Shown: positions 18,766-25,917 of the stretch, in pieces
Position numbering within the stretch: the first letter of the stretch is position 1
Layout: each line of letters opens with the position of its first letter
Origin: Nitrospira sp.
GTDB taxonomy: Bacteria; Nitrospirota; Nitrospiria; Nitrospirales; Nitrospiraceae
DNA length: 64,000 nucleotides
Direction of reading: 5' to 3'
Assembly: GCA_024331095.1 (NCBI GenBank)
Contig: JANDJE010000006.1
Span: 36,784 to 100,783, forward strand
Made by a program: the position numbers and the translations under genes
The notes under the pieces: model-generated
What the model was told of the DNA's origin: nothing
What the model saw: the letters and a program-made list of their open reading frames with translations, nothing else
Databases searched by the model: none

Positions 18766-19284
18766 TCAGGAAAGGGTGCCGAACCGCCGAATCTGCTCGG
18801 CCAACGTGGAAGCCACCAGGTCCAAATCAAAGGGCCAGGCGTACCGAATCGTGACGTGCGGATAGAGAGGGCGAAGCTGTGCCAGGATCTCCGGGATCTC
18901 GACTTCGGAGTGGGATCCTCCGGGCGTGAACATGGTTGTCGTCACGATGACGTCGGTGGCGCCTCGATCGATCAAGGCGCGGACCGATTCTTCGAGCGTC
19001 GGCGCGCAGAATTCATTGAAGGCGATGCCGAACAACGCGCCGTTCAGTTGAGATTGCAGGCGGGCGGCCACCGCTTGAAGCCCGAAGAGATAGGGATCGG
19101 TCTCCGCCGTCCTCGGCCAACGCCGGATCGTCGTATCCAGCTCGATTTCTTCCCGCGACGGCGGTTGGTGGGCGGCCCGACGCCGGGCTTCCAACCGTTT
19201 CAGTCTCGTCACCAGATCTTGCGGACAGTCTTTGGGAATTCCTCCGTGTCCGACCAACACCACTCCTTGCATGCCCGTTCTCAT
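18766..19284 (-). CDS. cbiX: CbiX-like sirohydrochlorin chelatase
   Basis: A 172-residue protein beginning MRTGMQGVVLVGHGG, the N-terminal metal-binding HG motif of the CbiX/SirB family, followed by the second half with VIVTTTMFTPGGSHSEVEIPEIL, where the histidine of GGSHS is expected to bind metal. The family inserts cobalt or iron into sirohydrochlorin for cobalamin or siroheme. A strong AGGAGGA lies 5 bases before the ATG. It follows the DUF523-DUF1722 gene by 15 bases, so the two are probably cotranscribed. Metal preference cannot be read from the sequence. Confidence 0.75.
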   Translation of the reverse strand: MRTGMQGVVLVGHGGIPKDCPQDLVTRLKRLEARRRAAHQPPSREEIELDTTIRRWPRTAETDPYLFGLQAVAARLQSQLNGALFGIAFNEFCAPTLEESVRALIDRGATDVIVTTTMFTPGGSHSEVEIPEILAQLRPLYPHVTIRYAWPFDLDLVASTLAEQIRRFGTLS

Positions 19285-19299
19285 GGTTCCTCCTAAAGG

Positions 19300-20262
19300 C
19301 TAGACGTGGTTGCGCAGCATCAGTTCCTTGGGATGGGGGTTGAGATAAATCTGATCGCGCACGTACCCGACGTCGAAGAGCCGGACGTAGTGTTTGATCA
19401 ACGTCAGGGGCACGATCAACGGCGTAAGACCGAGCCGATAGTCGCCGATGACGCTCAGCAATTCCGATTTCTCCTCCGGACGGAGTCGATCCTTGAAGTG
19501 GCCCGCGATATGGTGCAGCACGTTCACGTGTTTACGGACCGTGGCTTTGACGGCGAGGGCCTTCATGAAGAGCGATCCGTATTTCACGGCCAATTCTTTC
19601 GGTCCGTACCGATGAGCCTGGGCGACCAGCCGGCCGAGTTTTTCATAGTCCTGCGGACTGTGGGCGAGCAGAAGATATTTGTGAATGGTATGGAACCGCA
19701 CCATCGCCTGCCGCGTGACGCCGGCGCGGATCAATTGCCGGAAACGTTGGTAGCAGAACACTCGCTCGATGAAGTTCTCCCTGATGGCGGGATCGCAGAG
19801 GCGTCCTTCCTCTTCCACGGGAATCAGCGGAAACTTCGCCATAAAGGCCTGGGCGAAGAGTCCCGTGCCGTTTCGGTTGGGCATGCCGTGTTCGTTGAAG
19901 ATGCGAACCCGCTCGATCCCGCAACTGGGCGAATTCTTCTTAAAGACGTACCCGCATAGATCCAGGCTTGCCAGTTCCTCCAGCCGTTTGGCGGTTGCGG
20001 TCATCAACGCCCTTGTGTGGTCGATTCCGCTCGTGACGGTCACGAGACGAACCTGCTGGGTCTGGTGCGATCGCCCGACCAGCCGCATTGCTTCGCGAGG
20101 AGTACCCAAGCCCGCCTCCACCTCCGGGCAGACCGGCACCCACTCGACGTAGGGGCCCAGGACTTCCGTCAAGAAAGGATCTTTCTTGTGCCCCCCGTCG
20201 TAACGAACCGGGTCCCCGAGCAGACACCGGCTGATTCCCAGACGAAGCGGGATGGCCGTCAT
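19300..20262 (-). CDS. DUF523-DUF1722 fusion protein (YbgA family)
   Basis: A 320-residue protein from ATG 20262, which overlaps the photolyase stop by 4 bases. The first half (about 1-155) is a DUF523 domain with ISRCLLGDPVRYDGG and KKNSPSCG, both carrying conserved cysteines. The second half (about 190-310) is DUF1722/YbgA. The biochemical role is unsettled. The family is repeatedly found beside DNA photolyase and light-responsive MerR regulators, and YbgA is the E. coli neighbour of phr. The translational coupling to phrB here fits that association. Confidence 0.85.
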   Translation of the reverse strand: MTAIPLRLGISRCLLGDPVRYDGGHKKDPFLTEVLGPYVEWVPVCPEVEAGLGTPREAMRLVGRSHQTQQVRLVTVTSGIDHTRALMTATAKRLEELASLDLCGYVFKKNSPSCGIERVRIFNEHGMPNRNGTGLFAQAFMAKFPLIPVEEEGRLCDPAIRENFIERVFCYQRFRQLIRAGVTRQAMVRFHTIHKYLLLAHSPQDYEKLGRLVAQAHRYGPKELAVKYGSLFMKALAVKATVRKHVNVLHHIAGHFKDRLRPEEKSELLSVIGDYRLGLTPLIVPLTLIKHYVRLFDVGYVRDQIYLNPHPKELMLRNHV

Positions 20263-21707
20263 GGGACCCTCTCGCGCTTGCCGAGGGCGAGATACTCTTC
20301 GCGCGCCAAACGATGATCCACGATCGGCGCGGGATAATCGATTCCAATCCGGCATCGGGCGTCCGCCTGTTCGCCGAGGGGCATCAAGTGGGGTTCGTGA
20401 ATCTTGGCCGTCGGCACCGAGGCCAGTTCCGGCACATAGCGCCGAATGTAGAGCCCCTCCGGATCGAATTTCTTGCTCTGCAACGCCGGATTGAAAATGC
20501 GATAGCCCCTCATGGCGTCCGTTCCCGTCGAGGCGCACCATTGCCAATTGCCGTTGTTCGCGGCCACGTCGGCGTCGAGTAGGTGCGCCATGAAATACCG
20601 CTCGCCGCTCTGCCAGTCGATACGCAGGTCTTTAATCAAAAACGAGGCCACGATCATCCGGACTCGGTTGTGCATCCAGCCGGTTTGCGTCAATTGCCTC
20701 ATGCCGGCATCCACGATCGGATAGCCGGTCTTTCCCTCGCACCAGGCCTGAAACAACCGGTCTCGTTCCGGCCCCGGCTCCCGTGCCGGCGGAACGGGGA
20801 CGTGACGGAAGGGACCCGAGACCACGTGGGGAAACTCAACCAGCACCTGCTGAAAGAACTCTCGCCAAATCAGCTCATCCACCCAGATGAGCACGTCGGG
20901 ACGAGAAACGTTTCCTCCGCCTTTGGCCAACGTCTTGAGCGCCGCTTGGACAGCGGCGCGGGGGGAGATCGTGCCGAAACGAAAGTGGGGAGAAAGTTGA
21001 GAGCTTCCGTCGATTCCGGGAACGTTACGGCCGGTGCCGTAGCGATGCAGAGGACCGTCGCAGAACCGACGCAGCCGTTCCCAGGCCTTGCGTTCGCCCG
21101 GTGCGATCCAAGGGGAGAGCGGCGCGTAGCCCAACTCTTCCGCGGATGGCAGCGGGCCGGACGGCGGAACCGCCGCCCGCTTCGAGACGGCCAAGGAAGT
21201 CGGAACAGAAAGCGCCGTGGGCTTGGCGGCGCGCCAGTGGGCCCACCAACGTGCCCGATAGGCGCTGTATCGTTGCAGCGGTTCTCCGGTCGAGCTCCTG
21301 ATTTCGTGGGCTTCGAACACGACATGATCCTTAAAAGTTCTGACAGATACTCCCATGCGCTCCAGTTGCTGCCGGACCTGCCGGTCACGAACCTGTGCCC
21401 GCGGCTCGTAATCGCGATTCCAATAGACGATGTCGGCTTTCCAGTCTCGCGCGGCCCGTGCCACCTCCTCCACCGGTTCGCCGCGCCGCCACTCGAGTGC
21501 GAGACCTCGATCAGCCAGCGAGGCGGCCAACTCGCGCAGCGATCCCAGCATGAAGTTCACGCAGGCCGCTCCGAACTCGCGTGACCGGAGCAGCGGGTCA
21601 TCAAACACGAAAAAAGGGATCACTTCATCGCATTCCGCGCAAGCCGCGCTCAGGGCCGGCTGATCGGCCAGGCGAAGGTCCCTTCGAAACCAAACGATAC
21701 CGCGCAT
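20259..21707 (-). CDS. phrB: Deoxyribodipyrimidine photolyase
   Basis: A 482-residue protein from ATG 21707, supported by GAGG 6 bases upstream and by the exact family N terminus MRGIVWFRRDLRLADQPAL. The N-terminal antenna domain is followed by the FAD domain with WVDELIWREFFQQVL, GKTGYPIVDAGMRQL, WMHNRVRMIVASFL and DADVAANNGNWQW. These match class I CPD photolyases, which repair UV cyclobutane dimers using blue light and FADH-. Coupled to the downstream DUF523-DUF1722 gene. The CarH-like regulator about 4 kb away could control it (inference). Confidence 0.95.
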   Translation of the reverse strand: MRGIVWFRRDLRLADQPALSAACAECDEVIPFFVFDDPLLRSREFGAACVNFMLGSLRELAASLADRGLALEWRRGEPVEEVARAARDWKADIVYWNRDYEPRAQVRDRQVRQQLERMGVSVRTFKDHVVFEAHEIRSSTGEPLQRYSAYRARWWAHWRAAKPTALSVPTSLAVSKRAAVPPSGPLPSAEELGYAPLSPWIAPGERKAWERLRRFCDGPLHRYGTGRNVPGIDGSSQLSPHFRFGTISPRAAVQAALKTLAKGGGNVSRPDVLIWVDELIWREFFQQVLVEFPHVVSGPFRHVPVPPAREPGPERDRLFQAWCEGKTGYPIVDAGMRQLTQTGWMHNRVRMIVASFLIKDLRIDWQSGERYFMAHLLDADVAANNGNWQWCASTGTDAMRGYRIFNPALQSKKFDPEGLYIRRYVPELASVPTAKIHEPHLMPLGEQADARCRIGIDYPAPIVDHRLAREEYLALGKRERVP

Positions 21708-21858
21708 GTGTCGCCTCAGAGTCGTGACGGGCGAAGGGTTGTCGCTCCGTCGGGAGCCACGGTCGTGCGTCGGTGCAAGCGTCTCCCATGCTCTTGGAAG
21801 CCATGCCGCCGGCCAAGGAGATCGGACGGAACGAGAGCGGACGTTCTCGCTAGCGCGC

Positions 21859-22773
21859 TCATTCCTCCGAGAAAATCGCTCGCAGGGCCGGCTCCAACGA
21901 GGGATAGCGAAACATGTAGCCTCCGGCGAGCGCCTTGGCCGGACGAACACGCTGTCCGGTTGTTAAGAGCGATCCCAACTCTCCCAGCGCCAGATGCAAT
22001 GCCGCGCTGGGGACGGGGAGCCATGATGGGCGGCCAAGGACCCGTCCGAGAGCGTTGCAGAATTGCCTCATGGTTTCCGGCTCCGGCGCGACGGCATTGA
22101 GAGGGCCAGAGACATGGGGCGTTTCGATCGCCCAGCGGATCAGTCCGATGTGATCCTGTCGATGAATCCAGGAGACCCACTGGCTTCCCGGCAGGATCGG
22201 CCCCCCCATGAAAAGTTTGAACGGGAGCACCATGCGCGGCAACGCGCCGCCGTCCCGTTCCAGCACCATGCCGGTTCTGAGCAGCACCACGCGCGTTCCG
22301 AATTGCCCGGCGAGTAACGCTTCCGCTTCCCATTGAAGACAAAGATCCGCAAGGAAGCCTTTTCCGGGGGGCGAACGTTCGTCCAGGATTCGGTCATCGC
22401 CGGCTCCATAGTAGCCGATACCGGAGGCGTTGATGAGGATCGACGGGCGCGATGATTGACGGGAGATGGCCCGGACCAGCAGGCGCGTCGTGAGAATTCG
22501 GCTGTCGGTGATCCGGCGCTTTCGCGCTTCCGTCCAGCGCGATTCGGCAATGGGTGCTCCGGCCAGGTTGATGATGGCATCGGCCCCCTCAAAACACCGT
22601 TCCCAGGCTCCCTCCCGCATGCCGTCCCACTCGACTACTGTTGGGTTGGCCTGCACCCCTTGCGGGGTTTCTCTCGTTCTGGCGAGCACGGTCACGCGAT
22701 GGCCGTCTTGAACCAAGGAGGCGCACAAGGCTCGGCCGATGAATCCCGTCCCCCCGGCCACGATGATGTTCAT
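21859..22773 (-). CDS. TIGR01777-family NAD(P)-dependent epimerase (YfcH/SulA-like)
   Basis: A 304-residue extended short-chain dehydrogenase starting MNIIVAGGTGFIGRALC, a perfect NAD(P)-binding GxxGxxG. Later motifs are DAIINLAGAPI, NASGIGYYG (with the catalytic-type tyrosine region) and a C-terminal DUF1731 domain ending FRYPSLEPALRAIF. Orthologues such as E. coli YfcH and the cyanobacterial SulA-like protein are of uncertain substrate. It lies 151 bases upstream of the photolyase start, a neighbour relationship seen in other light-regulated clusters. The 5-residue-longer start at 22818 is possible but less typical. Confidence 0.88.
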   Translation of the reverse strand: MNIIVAGGTGFIGRALCASLVQDGHRVTVLARTRETPQGVQANPTVVEWDGMREGAWERCFEGADAIINLAGAPIAESRWTEARKRRITDSRILTTRLLVRAISRQSSRPSILINASGIGYYGAGDDRILDERSPPGKGFLADLCLQWEAEALLAGQFGTRVVLLRTGMVLERDGGALPRMVLPFKLFMGGPILPGSQWVSWIHRQDHIGLIRWAIETPHVSGPLNAVAPEPETMRQFCNALGRVLGRPSWLPVPSAALHLALGELGSLLTTGQRVRPAKALAGGYMFRYPSLEPALRAIFSEE

Positions 22774-22835
22774 GATGTTCCGCCCGTCAGGCCGATCATG
22801 TCGGTGTTCATGAGCCACCCTGTGTCAGGTCTCTG

Positions 22836-23003
22836 TCATACTCTTGAGTCGCCGTCGGGCGTTCTCAAGGAATCCTTCCGAGACTGCTGTCTGTCCGCAC
22901 GTCGTCGCACTGGAACCGCGCGAGCCGAATGCTCGATGATGAATCTGCGAATCGCCGCCTCCATCACCACCGCCAGCGCCAAGATCGCTATCGTCACCAT
23001 CAT
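22836..23003 (-). CDS. Predicted 55-residue single-pass membrane protein
   Basis: A short frame with an excellent ribosome site, GGAGGAG directly before two consecutive ATG codons at 23003 and 23000; the second gives the better spacing. The product begins MMVTIAILALAVVMEAAI, one hydrophobic helix, then a strongly basic tail with VRRRADRQQSRKDS. It ends 62 bases before the TIGR01777 gene on the same strand. I know no family for it. The combination of strong ribosome site, membrane helix and conserved direction makes it a plausible real small gene. Confidence 0.45.
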   Translation of the reverse strand: MMVTIAILALAVVMEAAIRRFIIEHSARAVPVRRRADRQQSRKDSLRTPDGDSRV

Positions 23004-23059
23004 CTCCTCCTCATGTGTCGAGCAAGGCCAGGACGTCGGAGTGGCTCGGCGCGCCGAGG

Positions 23060-23089
23060 AGCCGGGCTCTCGAAATCGAGAGCCCGGCT
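23060..23089. terminator. Strong perfect hairpin, possible bidirectional transcription stop
   Basis: AGCCGGGCTCTCGA at 23060-23073 is perfectly complementary to TCGAGAGCCCGGCT at 23076-23089, with GAGG and CCTC extending the stem beyond one unpaired A. No T-run follows on either strand, so this is not a textbook rho-independent terminator. It lies downstream of the SUMF1-like gene and upstream of the 55-residue ORF, a sensible place for a transcription boundary. Confidence 0.45.
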
Positions 23090-23203
23090 ACCTCAGGGGC
23101 CGCGCCGTGCGGAGTAGCGGCACGACCCGGGCGACCGGCCTCCGCCTCGCTTGTGTTGTTGGTTCAGTTCCATCCCGTTCATGATTGTCGAATCAAGGTC
23201 CTT

Positions 23204-24046
23204 CTATTCGGTCGTTGTGTTCAGACTTCTGGCGCATCGAAAACCGGTGCCATGCGTTTGAAGCGCGAACCCGCCCCGCCCCCGGGCCGCGGCCCGAACG
23301 TCGTTTGCGGGACTGTGCCAAGAGCCTCCCCTAATGGACCGAACCACTCCTTTTTTCTCCGGCCCCTGGGGGTTTCGGTTCGGCGCCTGCGCATAGTAGT
23401 CCGCCTCGTACCAATCGGCCACCCACTCCCGCGCGTTGCCCGCCATGTCCTTGACACCGTAGGGAGAGTCTCCTTCGGGCAGCGATCCCACGGCGTGCAG
23501 GGTTCTCTGCCCGTCCCACTCCCGGTCAAAATTCGCCCGCCGGGGAGTCGGCGGGTCGTTGCCCCATGGATACAGGCGTCCGTCGGTTCCACGAGCGGCT
23601 TTTTCCCACTCGGCTTCCGTGGGCAATCGTTTTTGAGCCCAGGTGCAATAGGCTGTGGCATCATACCAGGTCGTCTGCACGACGGGCAGTTGCTCAAGGC
23701 CCTTAATGGATTGAAGCGGACCGGTTCCGAAGGGGTCGGGAGGAGGACGGTGGCCGGTTGCCTTGACGAATCGCATATACCGTTCGTTGGTGACTTCAAC
23801 TTGATCAATCTCGAACGCGTCGAGATAGACGGATCGCTGCGGCCATTCGTCCGGGCGGCCTTGTCCCTCGGGGCTGCCCATGAGGAATTCACCGGCCGGG
23901 ATGATAATCATCGGGACCGGGTCGGGTCCGTGCGAGGAAGGGGATGACGTGCCCGCAGACGCCCATTGCTCCGCTCCCAACATTGTCACCGCAATCAACG
24001 TGATTTGGACGAGTCGACTCACGGTATCTTTCAGACCGGTTCTCAC
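23204..24046 (-). CDS. Exported SUMF1-fold (FGE-sulfatase domain) protein, first of two
   Basis: A 280-residue protein with an N-terminal signal sequence (about 1-31, ending WASAG) and one SUMF1/FGE fold: MIIIPAGEFLMGSPEG, RLPTEAEWEKAARG, YPWGND, DMAGNAREWVADWY, IRGGSWHSP and GTGFRCA. True formylglycine-generating enzymes have a cysteine pair just after the GGSW/GGSY motif. Here that region reads HSPANDVRAAAR with no cysteine, so sulfatase activation is unlikely. The fold is also used for binding or other chemistry in the periplasm. Its start overlaps the upstream lipoprotein-like gene by 4 bases. Confidence 0.8.
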   Translation of the reverse strand: MRTGLKDTVSRLVQITLIAVTMLGAEQWASAGTSSPSSHGPDPVPMIIIPAGEFLMGSPEGQGRPDEWPQRSVYLDAFEIDQVEVTNERYMRFVKATGHRPPPDPFGTGPLQSIKGLEQLPVVQTTWYDATAYCTWAQKRLPTEAEWEKAARGTDGRLYPWGNDPPTPRRANFDREWDGQRTLHAVGSLPEGDSPYGVKDMAGNAREWVADWYEADYYAQAPNRNPQGPEKKGVVRSIRGGSWHSPANDVRAAARGRGGFALQTHGTGFRCARSLNTTTE

Positions 24047-24426
24047 TTCTTGGGCTCCTTGCTCCCCTCGATGGCATGGGCGGTGTGGATCCGGACGAGA
24101 TTCACGAGTCGCTCCACCGTTCGATTGTCCCCTTGCCGCGCGGCTTCGAGCGCTTGTGTGATAAGGGTTCTGGCTTCGTGTAGGTGTTCTTCGATCGTGG
24201 CCTGGAGTGCGGGCGATGCCACGGTGCCACCCAACGCCGCCCGGTGATAGACTTCCCAGGCGTCATCGACCTCATGGGCGGCCTGGTGCACCGTTCGGAG
24301 GACTTCCTGATACGGATGATCCGTTCCTTCCCCTTCCAGAGGGCCGGCGGTGAGATGAGAAGGCCCCAGACATGAGACGAGCAACATGCCGGGAATCAGC
24401 AATCCTTTTTTTACGAACGTTTTCAT
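24043..24426 (-). CDS. Small exported helical protein, probable lipoprotein
   Basis: A 127-residue protein from ATG 24426 with GGAG 8 bases upstream. The leader MKTFVKKGLLIPGMLLVSC is a lipoprotein-type signal with lipobox LVSC. The mature part is predicted to be helical, histidine- and alanine-rich (HQAAHEVDDAWEVYHRA, HLHEARTLITQALEAARQ). It lies between the two SUMF1-fold genes and is translationally coupled to the second, so the three products probably work together in the periplasm. No family recognised. Confidence 0.65.
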   Translation of the reverse strand: MKTFVKKGLLIPGMLLVSCLGPSHLTAGPLEGEGTDHPYQEVLRTVHQAAHEVDDAWEVYHRAALGGTVASPALQATIEEHLHEARTLITQALEAARQGDNRTVERLVNLVRIHTAHAIEGSKEPKK

Positions 24427-24519
24427 AAACGATGCTCCGTCATGAGCGGTCGATGACGTGGTTCGATGCACTCGTTCGTTCTCCAAGGCCGCGCGGAACG
24501 GCTCCCCTGTATGCGCCTA

Positions 24520-25473
24520 TCATTTGTTTCGTTTCATCGCTTTCTGGATAAGATCGCGGGTCGCCAGATATTCTTGGTTGTCCGGGTCGATGGCCAACGC
24601 CTTTTCAATAGCGGTCAACGCGTTCGCGTACTTTTCGGCTCCCATGAACACAAGTGTTTGGATAAAGGCGTCACGTGCCTCCTGCCGCATGTCGTCGGAA
24701 ACGACCCGGGCCGATTTGGCGCAGCGAAAACCCAGCCCCACCCCATAAGAATTATTCTCCGGCTGGTTCCAGAACCGGTGACTGGTATGGAGCGAGGTCT
24801 CCGGCGCCAGCCATGATCCTCCGCGCAGAACGCGGACCGGCCCTTGATTGGCAAAGTTGTAGCCCTTCTCCGGCCCTTGGGGGTTGAGGGCCACACTCTG
24901 CCTATAATAGTTAGGATCGTACCAGTCCTGGACCCACTCGAAAACGTTTCCCGCCATATTATGGACGCCGAAGCCGCTCACGCCCCCCGGATAGGAATCA
25001 ACCGGGGCCGTGCGCCCGACGTTTTGACCGTAGTTGGCCTTGCTCGGATCGAGCGAGTGTCCCCAGGGATAATGGTTGTCTCCGGAAGGGCCCTTAGCCG
25101 CCCGTTCCCATTCCGCTTCCGTCGGCAGTCTCTTCCCCTCCCACTTGCAGAAGGCGGCGGCGTCGGTCCAACTGACCCCCACAACAGGCTGATCGGATTT
25201 GTTCAGCCGCGGATCGTCCCAGTAGGCCGGAGCGGGATGGCCCGTCGCCCTCATGAATTCTTTATAGCGCGCGTTGGACGTTTCGTACTTGTCGATGTAA
25301 TAGGCATCGAGCACGACTTGATGTTTGGGTTCATCGGAATGTTCGTTGCTCCCCATCGTGAACTCACCGTGGGGAATCAGCACCATGTCGGTTTCGGCGG
25401 CGGAAATGTCCGTCACCGCAGTGAGAGAAATGGCTCCCCCCACCATGAGCATCGCCAGCGTTTGACTCCGCAT
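24520..25473 (-). CDS. Exported SUMF1-fold protein with C-terminal TPR-like tail, second of two
   Basis: A 317-residue protein from ATG 25473 with a strong AAGGAGGA. Signal sequence about 1-26, then a SUMF1/FGE domain: MVLIPHGEFTMGSNEHSDEP, RLPTEAEWERAAKG, YPWGHS, NMAGNVFEWVQDWY, LRGGSWLAP and LGFRCAKS. The cysteine pair needed for formylglycine formation is absent (SLHTSHRFWNQ). After the domain, about residues 260-317 form a helical tail (EKYANALTAIEKALAIDPDNQEYL) that reads as a tetratricopeptide motif and could bind a partner. Same strand and direction as the zinc-ribbon gene upstream. Confidence 0.8.
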   Translation of the reverse strand: MRSQTLAMLMVGGAISLTAVTDISAAETDMVLIPHGEFTMGSNEHSDEPKHQVVLDAYYIDKYETSNARYKEFMRATGHPAPAYWDDPRLNKSDQPVVGVSWTDAAAFCKWEGKRLPTEAEWERAAKGPSGDNHYPWGHSLDPSKANYGQNVGRTAPVDSYPGGVSGFGVHNMAGNVFEWVQDWYDPNYYRQSVALNPQGPEKGYNFANQGPVRVLRGGSWLAPETSLHTSHRFWNQPENNSYGVGLGFRCAKSARVVSDDMRQEARDAFIQTLVFMGAEKYANALTAIEKALAIDPDNQEYLATRDLIQKAMKRNK

Positions 25474-25501
25474 GATAGTCCTCCTTGGTCGTTCTTGTGT
25501 T

Positions 25502-25792
25502 CTAGGCTGCCACCCACAGTTCCGCAGAAACGGTTGCGGTCCCGCCTGGCTCGGTGGCTTGTCGGCTCTGACCAAGTCGGCGATTCCGCAGGATCACAGG
25601 ATCGACGATGTCACCGCACTGGATGCAGCGAAGGGCAGCAAACTCCAGCTCGCGGTCGCTGTTCAACAGATCCATGCAGATGTGGCCGACCAAGAGTCCT
25701 CCGCATCGGGCGCAGGTCTGGTGGGAAGCATTGGCGGGATGACCTTCCGAGATTTCCCGTTCACTTATATGCCCTAAGAGTAGTGAAGCCAT
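25502..25792 (-). CDS. Small zinc-ribbon protein
   Basis: A 96-residue protein with CARCGG and, about 27 residues later, CIQCGD: two CxxC knuckles that form a zinc ribbon. AAGGAG lies 6 bases before the ATG. Function unknown; such proteins may bind nucleic acid or a protein partner. It is the first gene of the minus-strand row and shares an AT-rich divergent control region with the CarH-like regulator, so it is the most likely direct target of that regulator (inference). Confidence 0.7.
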   Translation of the reverse strand: MASLLLGHISEREISEGHPANASHQTCARCGGLLVGHICMDLLNSDRELEFAALRCIQCGDIVDPVILRNRRLGQSRQATEPGGTATVSAELWVAA

Positions 25793-25917
25793 AGGAGACT
25801 CCTTTTTGTTTAATGTTCGTCAACCATATGTTCAATGTATATCTAATTTGTCCATAGTTGTCAACAGTTATTTTTTAAAATATTGACAAAGACTGAACAT
25901 CACGATAAGCTGAAACT
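25793..25917. promoter_or_regulatory. Divergent control region with TGTTC/GAACA operator-like boxes
   Basis: This 125-base gap is strikingly AT-rich compared with its surroundings. Two direct ATGTTC boxes at 25813-25818 and 25828-25833 are 15 bases apart, an inverted GAACAT lies at 25895-25900, and GTTG-T-CAAC at 25858-25866 is a small palindrome. TTGACA (25883-25888), 17 bases and TAAGCT (25906-25911) form a + strand promoter whose start would be at or next to the ATG at 25918. The GAACAT box lies inside that promoter. Autorepression by the regulator is the simplest reading (inference). Confidence 0.6.

Noticed and set aside
23204..25473. Sulfatase-activating formylglycine-generating enzymes
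   Set aside because: Both SUMF1 proteins lack the catalytic cysteine pair and no sulfatase gene is nearby.
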